Origin: Acidaminococcales bacterium | GTDB lineage: Bacteria; Bacillota; Negativicutes; Acidaminococcales; JAISLQ01 | Assembly (NCBI GenBank): GCA_031275255.1 | Contig: JAISPA010000051.1 | Coordinates: 1 to 10,295, forward strand | Reading direction: 5' to 3' | DNA length: 10,295 bases | Part shown: piece after piece, positions 1-6,090 of the stretch | Layout of the letters: every line of letters starts with the position of its first letter | Position numbering within the stretch: position 1 is the first letter of the stretch | Notes under the pieces: generated by a model | What the model was told of the DNA's origin: nothing | Databases searched by the model: none | What the model saw: the letters and a program-made list of their open reading frames with translations, nothing else | Translations under genes and position numbers: made by a program

Positions 1-201
1 GGCAAGGTTACCCAGGTAATGGCTTTTCTGCCGGAAAACGAACAAAAAGTGCTGCGGGGCATTTATCTGGAGCATCATTCGCCGGACACGCTTGCCGGGA
101 TAATAAAGGTCAGCCAGGCGCACATCTATAGATTGCACAAACAGGGTGTAAGACGTATTCGCGGCCTGCTCTCACGTTTTATCCACGAACTGAAATGGTA
201 A
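1..201 (+). CDS. C-terminal part of a sigma-70 family (region 4-like) protein, 5' truncated
   Basis: The reading frame is open from base 1 (Gly-Lys-Val-Thr-Gln-Val before the first Met at 19) and stops with TAA at 199-201, so this is the tail of a longer protein cut by the window edge. The visible stretch reads LPENEQKVLRGIYLEHHS, then a helix-turn-helix with VSQAHIYRLHKQ as the turn and recognition helix and GVRRIRGLL after it. This is the usual layout of sigma region 4 (LPxxExxVL at the front, VSxxxVxxLxxxxxxRLR at the end), which contacts the -35 element. Regions 1 to 3 are not in the window, so the class (housekeeping, ECF, sporulation type) cannot be told. A region-4-like transcriptional regulator is the alternative. 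Its stop lies 137 bases before the next gene, so it is probably a separate unit from the envelope genes. Confidence 0.55.
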   Translation, partial: GKVTQVMAFLPENEQKVLRGIYLEHHSPDTLAGIIKVSQAHIYRLHKQGVRRIRGLLSRFIHELKW

Positions 202-217
202 AAAAAGGCGAAAAAAC

Positions 218-324
218 AATGCATCAGCCATATAACCCGCGTTATTCGGGCTATACGGTCTGAAACGCCAGTACAGGCAAAAATGCGCCTGGTCAATAAA
301 TTTGTTTTTGGCCGATTATGCATT
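218..324 (+). promoter_or_regulatory. Structured leader with possible multi-stem RNA fold before the 339 gene
   Basis: Three pairings can be drawn by eye. The best is 227-259: GCC, TATA and CCCG pair with CGGG, TATA and GGT, separated by single A/C mismatches, around loop CGTTATT. The second is CAGGC 274-278 with GCCTG 287-291. The third closes both: AATGCAT 218-224 with ATGCATT 318-324, which ends directly against the Shine-Dalgarno AGAGGTG at 325-331. No stem is followed directly by a T-run, so none looks like a normal intrinsic terminator. No known riboswitch class was recognised. The region 202-338 has no gene. Confidence 0.3.
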
Positions 325-338
325 AGAGGTGTATTAAG

Positions 339-845
339 GTGAAAGAGCAAAGATACGCTTTGTGCCGCCGGATACGTTCAGTAAAATCATGGCTGAGCCG
401 GGCGGAGAAAAATTTCGACGATGCCGACGATATGCGGGGAGAGCTTAATCTTTTGCTGGCGGAGGCGGAATTGCAGCGTCTGCGGGAAACGGAAGGAAAA
501 AAATCGGCGCGGCGCGGGCATGTTATGGCCGCCGCCTTAGCCGCAGGCATTGTTTTTATTTCCTGGACCGCCTGGGACGTTTTGCAGCGGCCGGGCCGCC
601 AGCACGGCGCAGCGGAAGTTTCGGCCAAAGAAAGCGCGGGTGCGCAACACATAGAACGAAAAGAGGAGAAGCCGGTGCTGGCGGCCGCGGAGGCGGAGCC
701 GCCGGCTGCCCAGGTTTCCAGGGAAGAAGAACCGGCGCCGGTCACGGCGGCGTCCGCGCCGGAGAAAGGCGAGTCCGTTTTCAGCGAAAGCGACCTGCGC
801 GATTTCGTGCGAACTGCCGGCAAGGCTTTGCGCAGTAATATTTAA
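339..845 (+). CDS. Single-pass membrane protein with Ala/Pro/Glu-rich periplasmic tail, function unknown
   Basis: 168 residues. The GTG start at 339 is supported by AGAGGTG at 325-331, seven bases upstream. Residues 1-60 are charged and probably helical (RAEKNFDDADDMRGEL, then LLLAEAELQRLRE), ending in positive KKSARRG just before the membrane. Residues 63-81 form one transmembrane helix, so the N-terminus should be cytoplasmic and the C-terminus outside. Residues 85-148 are low-complexity, rich in Ala, Glu and Pro. Residues 149-167 (SESDLRDFVRTAGKALR) look like a short amphipathic helix. The plan recalls TonB-like or tether proteins, but there is no recognisable TonB or peptidoglycan-binding domain. 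The gene ends 34 bases before bamA and is probably co-transcribed with it. It was not recognised as a named family; a role in envelope assembly is inference from position only. Confidence 0.75.
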   Translation: MKEQRYALCRRIRSVKSWLSRAEKNFDDADDMRGELNLLLAEAELQRLRETEGKKSARRGHVMAAALAAGIVFISWTAWDVLQRPGRQHGAAEVSAKESAGAQHIERKEEKPVLAAAEAEPPAAQVSREEEPAPVTAASAPEKGESVFSESDLRDFVRTAGKALRSNI

Positions 846-879
846 TTATAGTTTACGCTATTTATAACAGGGGGTTGTG

Positions 880-2742
880 ATGGAAATAACGGATTATTGC
901 AAAAAAGGCCTTGGTATTGGCATTATGATCATACTTATGCCGATATGCACAGCCGCAGCGGTGGAAGGAACTGTCGGCGAGAGCGCGGGCGAGGCGGTGC
1001 GCGCGGAAGAAACCGGGCAATTGGGAATATCCCCGGCGGCGGATTTACCGCCCGTGATAGCCGCCCAATCCGTGCCGATTGCGGCTAAGCCGGGAAACCA
1101 GGCGGCGGCGCTGGGCAAGACGGTAACCGAGGTTACCGTGGACGGCGGCAAAAACGTCCCTACCGACAATTTAATACCGCTTTTTCGCGTAAAACAGGGC
1201 ATGACTCTGTTTGAGGACGGCGTGAGCCAGGACTTGCAAATGATCTACGAAACAGGCTGGTTTTATGACGTTCAGGCGGAATACTCGCTTGTGCCCGAGG
1301 GAGTAAGAGTAAGCTACAAGGTCAGCGAAAACCCGGTGCTGGATAAAACGATCATCACCGGCAGTTCAATTTATTCCGACAACCTTTTGAAAAGGCTGCT
1401 TGGCCTTGAGACCGGGCAGGTAATAAACAGCAAGCGCCTGAGCGAAGGCATGCGCGCGATTGAGACCGCTTACAACCGCGACGGGTATATACTCGCGCGG
1501 GTGATAAATATCGACATGCAACCGGACGGCGTACTCGGAATCAATATAAACGAAGGCATTATCGAAGGGTTCAGCATCGTCGGCAACAAAAAGACCAAAG
1601 ACCGGGTGATCCTGCGCGAACTCAGACTTTACAAAGGCGAGCCTTTCAATGTCAACGACGGGCGGCGCAGCATGCAGCGCGTATTTAACCTGGGTTTTTT
1701 TGAGGATGTGAATATAAAGCTCAATCCCGGACGTACGCCAAACGGCGTGGAAGTAGAGGTAACGGTCGTGGAAATGCCGACAGGCACTTTCGGCATAGGC
1801 GCAGGTTACAGCGAAGCCGACGGCCTTGTCGGGATGATCATGCTCGGCGACAAGAATCTGCGCGGAACCGGCGACAGCATAAACGTACGCTGGGAATTCG
1901 GCGGGGTTGACAACAAAAACTACGACCTCGCCTACCGCCATCCCTGGCTGGACAGGCACGGCACCACTTTGGGGTTTAACATATATGACGTAACCCACGA
2001 ATATGAAGAACTTGACGACGACGGCCATGAAAAAGCCTATTACGACCGCAAGCGCAAAGGCATGGAGTTTTATCTGTCCCGGCCGGTCAATGATTACATC
2101 ACCGATTCCGTTACTTTTAAATTCCGCGACGATATCTATGTGCGCCCGGTTCCGGGCGAAGAACCGCAATATTATGAAATGTTCCCCGGGGAAAAGGCGG
2201 GCAGCTTTGGCAAAACCCACAGCATCGTCCTCAGCCGCATGATCGACAAGAGGGACAACATACACAACCCCACGCGCGGTCAGTTCGCCCAGTTTTCCGG
2301 CGAATTCGCCGGTATTATAGGCGGCGACTTTGATTTCAACAAATATACCGTCGAAGGGCGCGCGTACTTTCCCGCCGGGCGCGGCAACGTTTGGGCTTTC
2401 CGCGCCGCGGTAGGCTACGCCACGGGCGTCATGCCTATAAGCCAGCGTTTTTCATTAGGCGGAGACTCTTACCTGCGCGGCTACAAAGACGACCGCTTTT
2501 ACGGCTACAAAATGCTGTCAGGGACCGCCGAATACCGTTTTCCCATCGCGAAGAATTTCCAGGGAGTCGCCTTCTCCGACGTCGGTTATGCCTGGGACAA
2601 AGGAGACGCCATAAACCTTAACGACGTGGAATACGGCTACGGCGTGGGTTTAAGGATAAATTCCCCGCTGGGTCCGATACGTCTTGATTACGCGCACGGC
2701 GACAGATGGCGCCTGCATTTTAGCTTCAGCACACAGTTCTGA
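880..2742 (+). CDS. bamA: BamA, outer-membrane protein assembly factor (Omp85 family)
   Basis: BamA folds and inserts beta-barrel proteins into the outer membrane. An in-frame GTG at 877 gives 621 aa, but AGGGGG at 869-874 is only two bases from it and five from ATG 880, so ATG 880 (620 aa) is preferred. Numbering below follows the 621-aa form. Residues 2-28 are a signal peptide; 29-80 are an Ala/Pro-rich linker. Three POTRA domains follow: about 83-152, 153-228 and 229-300, the third starting with the classic FSIVGNKKTKDRVILRE. The barrel runs from about 302 to the end. It carries the Omp85 signature LGGDSYLRGY, with the L6-loop LRGY near 533-536, and ends in FSFSTQF with a terminal Phe, as expected for a BAM beta-signal. 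Proteobacterial BamA usually has five POTRAs and about 800 residues; the shorter form fits Negativicutes. The next gene starts 16 bases downstream. Confidence 0.95.
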   Translation: MEITDYCKKGLGIGIMIILMPICTAAAVEGTVGESAGEAVRAEETGQLGISPAADLPPVIAAQSVPIAAKPGNQAAALGKTVTEVTVDGGKNVPTDNLIPLFRVKQGMTLFEDGVSQDLQMIYETGWFYDVQAEYSLVPEGVRVSYKVSENPVLDKTIITGSSIYSDNLLKRLLGLETGQVINSKRLSEGMRAIETAYNRDGYILARVINIDMQPDGVLGININEGIIEGFSIVGNKKTKDRVILRELRLYKGEPFNVNDGRRSMQRVFNLGFFEDVNIKLNPGRTPNGVEVEVTVVEMPTGTFGIGAGYSEADGLVGMIMLGDKNLRGTGDSINVRWEFGGVDNKNYDLAYRHPWLDRHGTTLGFNIYDVTHEYEELDDDGHEKAYYDRKRKGMEFYLSRPVNDYITDSVTFKFRDDIYVRPVPGEEPQYYEMFPGEKAGSFGKTHSIVLSRMIDKRDNIHNPTRGQFAQFSGEFAGIIGGDFDFNKYTVEGRAYFPAGRGNVWAFRAAVGYATGVMPISQRFSLGGDSYLRGYKDDRFYGYKMLSGTAEYRFPIAKNFQGVAFSDVGYAWDKGDAINLNDVEYGYGVGLRINSPLGPIRLDYAHGDRWRLHFSFSTQF

Positions 2743-2758
2743 CCCTGTGCGGCGTTTT

Positions 2759-4030
2759 ATGAAATCAATGCGGCTGCTGCTGATTTTATTGGCGATAGTC
2801 TTAGGGTTTCCCGGCGCGGCGGCCGCGCGGCCGGTGGAAGAAATAACGGTGAATGTTTTTGACGTAACAGGCAACGCGGGCGCTCCGGTCCTTGCGCGCA
2901 TGGCCTACAGCATGAAAGCGGCGGGCGAACAAATCATGGCCGGCAAGCCGGTTGACTATATTGAGTTTAACAACTACATGTATTCGACCGTACTGGCCGA
3001 CGTCGCCAACAGGGTCTTCACCGGCTACAACACCGAAGAAATCCTGATAACCCCCGGGGAAGAAACAATCGTTGATTTTTACGTAAGACCGTGGGGGCCG
3101 GTAACAGACGAGGTAAAAGTGGCGGTTCACTTCTCGGGCGCAGATGAATTGTGGTTTGACCTGTTTCAGGAAGAAACGGACACCTTGCGTCTTGCTGCCG
3201 GGCGGATACTCAAAGGCATATCCGTAGACGCCGTCGACTGGGCCGGCATCCTGGCCAAAAAAGCGATCCGCGAAACCCTGGAAGCGCAAATGCCTTATTT
3301 TAAGGCTACGGCCGACGTGTACCTTGACGGGAACGCCGTAGTTGCCGACATTGTACTCTCGCCGGTCGGACGCAATGTGCAAGGGGTAAATTATGAATTG
3401 CGTTCTTATACCATGCCGACGCTGGTTTTAAACGACGCCAGAAAGCGCCTGGGCGATTATGCGGGAAAACTGCGCGGGTTGCCGGTGGAATTTGTGGCGC
3501 GGTATGAAAAGGAGATAAAGAAAATCATAAAGGCGCGGGCGGAAGAAGAACGCATAGCGCGCCAATACGGCCTTAAAGCCGGCGTTGAGCTGTCCGCCGG
3601 CGTGGACGCCGACGTTGTTATAGAGCTTGATTCGGAGGAATACCGTTTTTGGATAGAAGGGTACATTGATATTGCCCGCGCGGACAGCAGTGCGTCCGGC
3701 CGGGCGCATATCGGCAGGCTGATTTCCCGCAAAGACGAAATTTTCCTCGAAGCCACTTTTTACACAAATGAGGTGCGCTGGAAAGTTGACCCGGGCATTT
3801 CCCGCCGCTGGGCAAATACAGCCTTGAGTGCGCTCTACCGGTTGCCTGACCGCAAGGCGGGCGTGCGGCTGGAAATTGAGTTTTTGAAAAACTGGCTCTT
3901 GCGGGCGGAAAGATTTGTCAGCGCCCGCCGCCCCGAATTCGCCCTGCGTTACCGGCTACATGAATTTCTGGCCTTTGAGTTTATCGTGGGCGAGAAAGAA
4001 AACTACTTCCGGGTGGTCGGCAATTTGTGA
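2759..4030 (+). CDS. Secreted protein with three POTRA-like modules and beta-rich C-terminus, unrecognised
   Basis: 423 residues from ATG 2759, 16 bases after bamA and probably translationally coupled since no good Shine-Dalgarno is visible. GTG 2747 and ATG 2768 are in-frame alternatives. An extension to 2684 overlaps bamA and lacks a signal peptide, so it was rejected. Residues 1-23 are a signal peptide (LLLILLAIVLGFPGAAAA). By eye the mature protein shows three beta-alpha-alpha-beta-beta units: about 27-112, 115-204 and 206-291. The third contains RGLPVEFVARYEKEIKK and then VELSAGVDADVVIELD, resembling a POTRA helix plus hairpin. Residues 295-423 hold about eight alternating amphipathic strands such as YRFWIEGYIDIA and EIFLEATFYTN, ending in FEFIVGEKENYFRVVGNL. 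The pattern suggests a BamA/TamA-like partner or small Omp85 relative, but no Omp85 LRGY motif is seen and the last residue is Leu. The gene call is firm; the fold is inference. Confidence 0.85.
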   Translation: MKSMRLLLILLAIVLGFPGAAAARPVEEITVNVFDVTGNAGAPVLARMAYSMKAAGEQIMAGKPVDYIEFNNYMYSTVLADVANRVFTGYNTEEILITPGEETIVDFYVRPWGPVTDEVKVAVHFSGADELWFDLFQEETDTLRLAAGRILKGISVDAVDWAGILAKKAIRETLEAQMPYFKATADVYLDGNAVVADIVLSPVGRNVQGVNYELRSYTMPTLVLNDARKRLGDYAGKLRGLPVEFVARYEKEIKKIIKARAEEERIARQYGLKAGVELSAGVDADVVIELDSEEYRFWIEGYIDIARADSSASGRAHIGRLISRKDEIFLEATFYTNEVRWKVDPGISRRWANTALSALYRLPDRKAGVRLEIEFLKNWLLRAERFVSARRPEFALRYRLHEFLAFEFIVGEKENYFRVVGNL

Positions 4031-4043
4031 TAAATTTGTGATA
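4022..4043 (+). repeat. Perfect 11-bp tandem direct repeat at end of gene and before ompH promoter
   Basis: AATTTGTGATA occurs twice head-to-tail, at 4022-4032 and 4033-4043. The first copy contains the TGA stop of the preceding gene (4028-4030). The 11-base period is about one helical turn, and the pair lies 15 bases upstream of the -35 element of the ompH promoter. It could be a double binding site or simply a small replication-slippage duplication. Confidence 0.7.
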
Positions 4044-4058
4044 GTTGCGCAATTATAA

Positions 4059-4087
4059 TTGAAAGTCTCTTTTGACACTGCTATAAT
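4059..4087 (+). promoter_or_regulatory. Sigma-A-type promoter of ompH
   Basis: TTGAAA at 4059-4064 and a perfect TATAAT at 4082-4087 are separated by exactly 17 bases, with AT-rich sequence upstream. Transcription would start near 4094, giving a leader of about 26 bases. A second TATAAT at 4054-4059 has no correctly spaced -35. This is the clearest promoter in the window and splits the OmpH group from the bamA unit. Confidence 0.8.
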
Positions 4088-4119
4088 GAAATTATCAAAA
4101 TTAAGGAAGAGGTTATGAA

Positions 4120-4587
4120 ATGAAAAACACAAACAAAAAAAATGTTAAAATCATCGCATTAACTATTGTTGCCTTTTTTGCCTTGGGCATAGTGGGCGTT
4201 GCCATTACTCAGACGCAGGTTAGTTTTGCCGCGCCGGCGCAGAATTCGGCGATCGGCTATATCGATATGCGCCGGGCGATACAGAGCCACCCGGACATGC
4301 CGAATTACCAAACGGAAATGCAAACGGAAAGTGAAACCCTGCAAAAAGAATTTGATGAAAAATCCGCCGGCATGAACGATCAGGAAAAGCAGCGTTACTT
4401 GGTACAGCTGCAGCAGCGTTTGCGGCAAAAAGACGAAAGCCTGCTCAGCGCCATAAACGCGAAAATTGAGGAAGTTGTAAAAAAGATCGCCGCCAATAAA
4501 GGCTTGTCGGTGGTAGTGCTAAGGGAAATCGTCATCTATGGCGGCACGGATATAACCGAGGACGTCATAAAAGCTTACGCCAAATAA
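4120..4587 (+). CDS. ompH: OmpH/Skp family periplasmic chaperone
   Basis: 155 residues. Skp/OmpH proteins are trimeric periplasmic chaperones that hold unfolded outer-membrane proteins for the BAM machinery. ATG 4120 follows GGAAGAGG (4105-4112) by seven bases. A minimal ATG-AAA-TGA reading frame starts at 4115 and overlaps this start by four bases. Residues 11-30 are the hydrophobic core of a signal peptide, with likely cleavage around VSFAA near 34-39. The mature part opens with the family signature GYIDMRRAIQSHP at 46-58. A highly charged, Gln-rich coiled-coil follows, about 60-130 (MQTESETLQKEFDEK and later), then LSVVVLREIVIYGGTDITEDVI, the conserved C-terminal strand segment. It lacks a lipobox Cys, unlike the next two relatives. 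It has its own promoter upstream and a terminator downstream, so it can be expressed separately. Confidence 0.9.
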   Translation: MKNTNKKNVKIIALTIVAFFALGIVGVAITQTQVSFAAPAQNSAIGYIDMRRAIQSHPDMPNYQTEMQTESETLQKEFDEKSAGMNDQEKQRYLVQLQQRLRQKDESLLSAINAKIEEVVKKIAANKGLSVVVLREIVIYGGTDITEDVIKAYAK

Positions 4588-4597
4588 TTAAAGAAAG

Positions 4598-4617
4598 CGG
4601 CGGGTTTTTGCCCGCCG
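4598..4617. other. GC-rich hairpin after ompH
   Basis: CGGCGGG (4598-4604) pairs with CCCGCCG (4611-4617) around the loop TTTTTG. No T-run follows on the + strand, so it is a poor intrinsic terminator there. It may act as an mRNA 3'-stabilising stem or a pause site ahead of the better terminator 33 bases further on. Confidence 0.5.
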
Positions 4618-4649
4618 TCCGCCCATATACCCTTAGCGATGGCAGCGCG

Positions 4650-4678
4650 GAGACCCGTTCAATGGGTCTCTTTTGTTG
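4650..4678 (+). terminator. Rho-independent terminator after ompH
   Basis: GAGACCC (4650-4656) pairs perfectly with GGGTCTC (4664-4670) around a seven-base loop, followed at once by TTTTGTTG (4671-4678). This is a good intrinsic terminator for the strong ompH promoter. The next gene starts 27 bases after it and no clear promoter lies between, so downstream lipid A genes may rely on read-through. Confidence 0.75.
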
Positions 4679-4689
4679 CGAAAATAATC

Positions 4690-4707
4690 AGGGGGGGGCG
4701 AGTAATG
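4690..4707 (+). promoter_or_regulatory. Ribosome binding site built on a G8 run, deciding the start at ATG 4705
   Basis: A 4690 is followed by eight G residues (4691-4698), then CGAGTA and ATG at 4705. The run serves as the Shine-Dalgarno and selects ATG 4705 rather than the longer in-frame opening at 4639, which lies across the terminator. A homopolymer of this length is prone to slippage in replication and in sequencing. Confidence 0.6.
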
Positions 4708-5631
4708 AGAGAATTGCCGATCGCCTTGTTGTTGACGGCCTTGCTGTTTCTGGCGCCGGCCTGCAGCCGGGAAAAGCCGGAGGCCTCGCCGGCGGGCGCC
4801 CTCGCCGCGCTTGATTTTAAAAAAGCCCTGGCGGCCCATGATCTTTATCCCGGCTGGCAGACGGCGGTCAATAATGAATCGGCTTTGCTTAAAAGAAAAG
4901 CAGAGCAAACCGGTTTGCTCAAAACGCGTACGGCTGCCGCGGGCGAAATAGAGGCGCTGGATGAGGCTGGCCTTGAAAGTTTCCGGCAAGCCGGTTTGAC
5001 CGTACAGATAAGCGAGCTGCGGTTGGCAGAAAGGGCGCGCCTTGACGGCATAGAACGTGAGGAGAAGCGCAGGATCGCGGAAAACCTGCAAAAAGCCTTA
5101 ATCGTCATTGAGGAAGAATACCGGCTGCCGCTTTTCAATCTCAAAACCAATATAGAAGCGATCGTCCCTTTGCCGCGCCGGCGGGAAGAAAGCCGCGCGC
5201 AAAAAGAGAGGCTGCTGGCCGTGCTGGAAGAGCTGCAGGCGGAGAAAAACGCCAAAATAAATGCCCTCTACGAAGAAGCGCAAGTCTCCTTGCGGCAGGT
5301 TATGAAAGATCAGGAAGAAGCATCCGCCCTGCGCATCCGGAAAGCGGCGGAGAATTTGCGGCAGGGGGGCAATCCGGCGGACGGCGGTGCGCGCCGCCCG
5401 GATACGCCGGAAAACATTTACGCGCAACTCGCCGCTTTGGAAAAAGAATTGACCGAGCAGCGAATCGCCAAAGACCGGCTCTATGCGCGTATGTACCAAG
5501 ACATCGCCAGCCAGGCCGCCAGAGTAGCCGTACAAAGTAAATATGCGGCGGTCTTGACTGACGTCAAAATAAACATAGCAGCCGCAGACATTACGGACGA
5601 GGTAATCGCCGGGCTGCCAAAAAATAAATAA
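4705..5631 (+). CDS. Long OmpH/Skp-like lipoprotein
   Basis: 308 residues. The signal peptide MRELPIALLLTALLFLAPAC has a lipobox-like end, so Cys20 is the probable lipidated residue, followed by Ser. The N-terminal segment LDFKKALAAHDLYPGWQTAV (36-55) lines up with GYIDMRRAIQSHPDMPNYQTEM-type sequence of the preceding OmpH. The end, YAAVLTDVKINIAAADITDEVI (280-301), lines up with its GGTDITEDVI region. In between is a much longer, charged, mostly helical body, about 56-220 and 237-275, rich in Glu, Arg, Lys and Leu, broken by a Gly/Pro patch (QGGNPADGGARRPDTPEN, about 220-237). It is twice the length of a normal Skp, as if the coiled-coil arms were extended or a second helical hairpin inserted. 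Likely a membrane-anchored chaperone or spacer in the periplasm; this role is inference. It lies 38 bases before a third relative. Confidence 0.8.
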   Translation: MRELPIALLLTALLFLAPACSREKPEASPAGALAALDFKKALAAHDLYPGWQTAVNNESALLKRKAEQTGLLKTRTAAAGEIEALDEAGLESFRQAGLTVQISELRLAERARLDGIEREEKRRIAENLQKALIVIEEEYRLPLFNLKTNIEAIVPLPRRREESRAQKERLLAVLEELQAEKNAKINALYEEAQVSLRQVMKDQEEASALRIRKAAENLRQGGNPADGGARRPDTPENIYAQLAALEKELTEQRIAKDRLYARMYQDIASQAARVAVQSKYAAVLTDVKINIAAADITDEVIAGLPKNK

Positions 5632-5669
5632 AACAGGCAATCTGCGCTGAAAAGGAGCGAACCGGCCCA

Positions 5670-6077
5670 ATGAAAAGGATTTTTTTACTTGTAATATTTT
5701 TAATAACCTTTGTTATCGCCGGCTGCGGCGGACGCAGCGCCGATTTTGGCTATGTGGACATGCAAAGGGTAGTGGCGGAAAGCGCCAAGGTAAAAGAATT
5801 GCAGTCGCAAATACAACTAAAGGCGGAGGAACTCAGCGAACTTGACGAGAAGGAAAAAACTTCCCTGAACGCGGAAGAATACCAGCGCAACCAGCAATTG
5901 CGCCGGGGAGAAATGACGGCCTTGAGCAAAGATATAGAAAACCAGTTTGAAAACATTCTCAACCAGGCCATGTCGGAAGTCGCGAAAGACAAGGGCTTGG
6001 GCGCGGTGTTAGCCAAAAACAGCGTCCTGCATGGCGGGATAGACGTTACCGACGATGTGCTGAAAAAAATCAATTGA
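5670..6077 (+). CDS. Short OmpH/Skp-like lipoprotein
   Basis: 135 residues. The start at ATG 5670 follows AAAGGAG (5651-5657) at a long spacing of 12 bases. The signal peptide MKRIFLLVIFLITFVIAGC has a clear lipobox (IAGC), making Cys19 the lipidation site. After a short Gly-rich linker the OmpH signature appears as FGYVDMQRVVAESAKVKEL. A charged coiled-coil follows, about 45-105, and then the closing segment LGAVLAKNSVLHGGIDVTDDVL, matching the same segment of the two preceding genes. It is near the normal size of a mature Skp but is lipid-anchored, so it should work tethered to a membrane. The stop at 6075-6077 lies 13 bases before lpxD, so the two are almost surely co-transcribed. Confidence 0.88.
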   Translation: MKRIFLLVIFLITFVIAGCGGRSADFGYVDMQRVVAESAKVKELQSQIQLKAEELSELDEKEKTSLNAEEYQRNQQLRRGEMTALSKDIENQFENILNQAMSEVAKDKGLGAVLAKNSVLHGGIDVTDDVLKKIN

Positions 6078-6090
6078 TGTGAGGGCTGCT

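Noticed and set aside
1366..2265. Long open frame (299 aa) on the - strand inside bamA
   Set aside because: It is antisense to clear POTRA and barrel coding sequence, has no family motifs, and is explained by codon bias in GC-rich DNA.
2684..2758. N-terminal extension of the gene after bamA
   Set aside because: It would overlap the end of bamA and bury the signal peptide; ATG 2759 restores a proper secretion signal.
4072..4077. Perfect TTGACA as the -35 of the ompH promoter
   Set aside because: It is only four bases from the TATAAT at 4082 and nothing -10-like lies 16-18 bases downstream; TTGAAA 4059-4064 has the right spacing.
4598..4617. Hairpin as the main ompH terminator
   Set aside because: No T-run follows on the + strand; the hairpin at 4650-4678 has one.
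4639..4704. N-terminal extension of the long OmpH-like lipoprotein
   Set aside because: It would be translated through the terminator hairpin and would hide the lipoprotein signal; ATG 4705 has the ribosome binding site.
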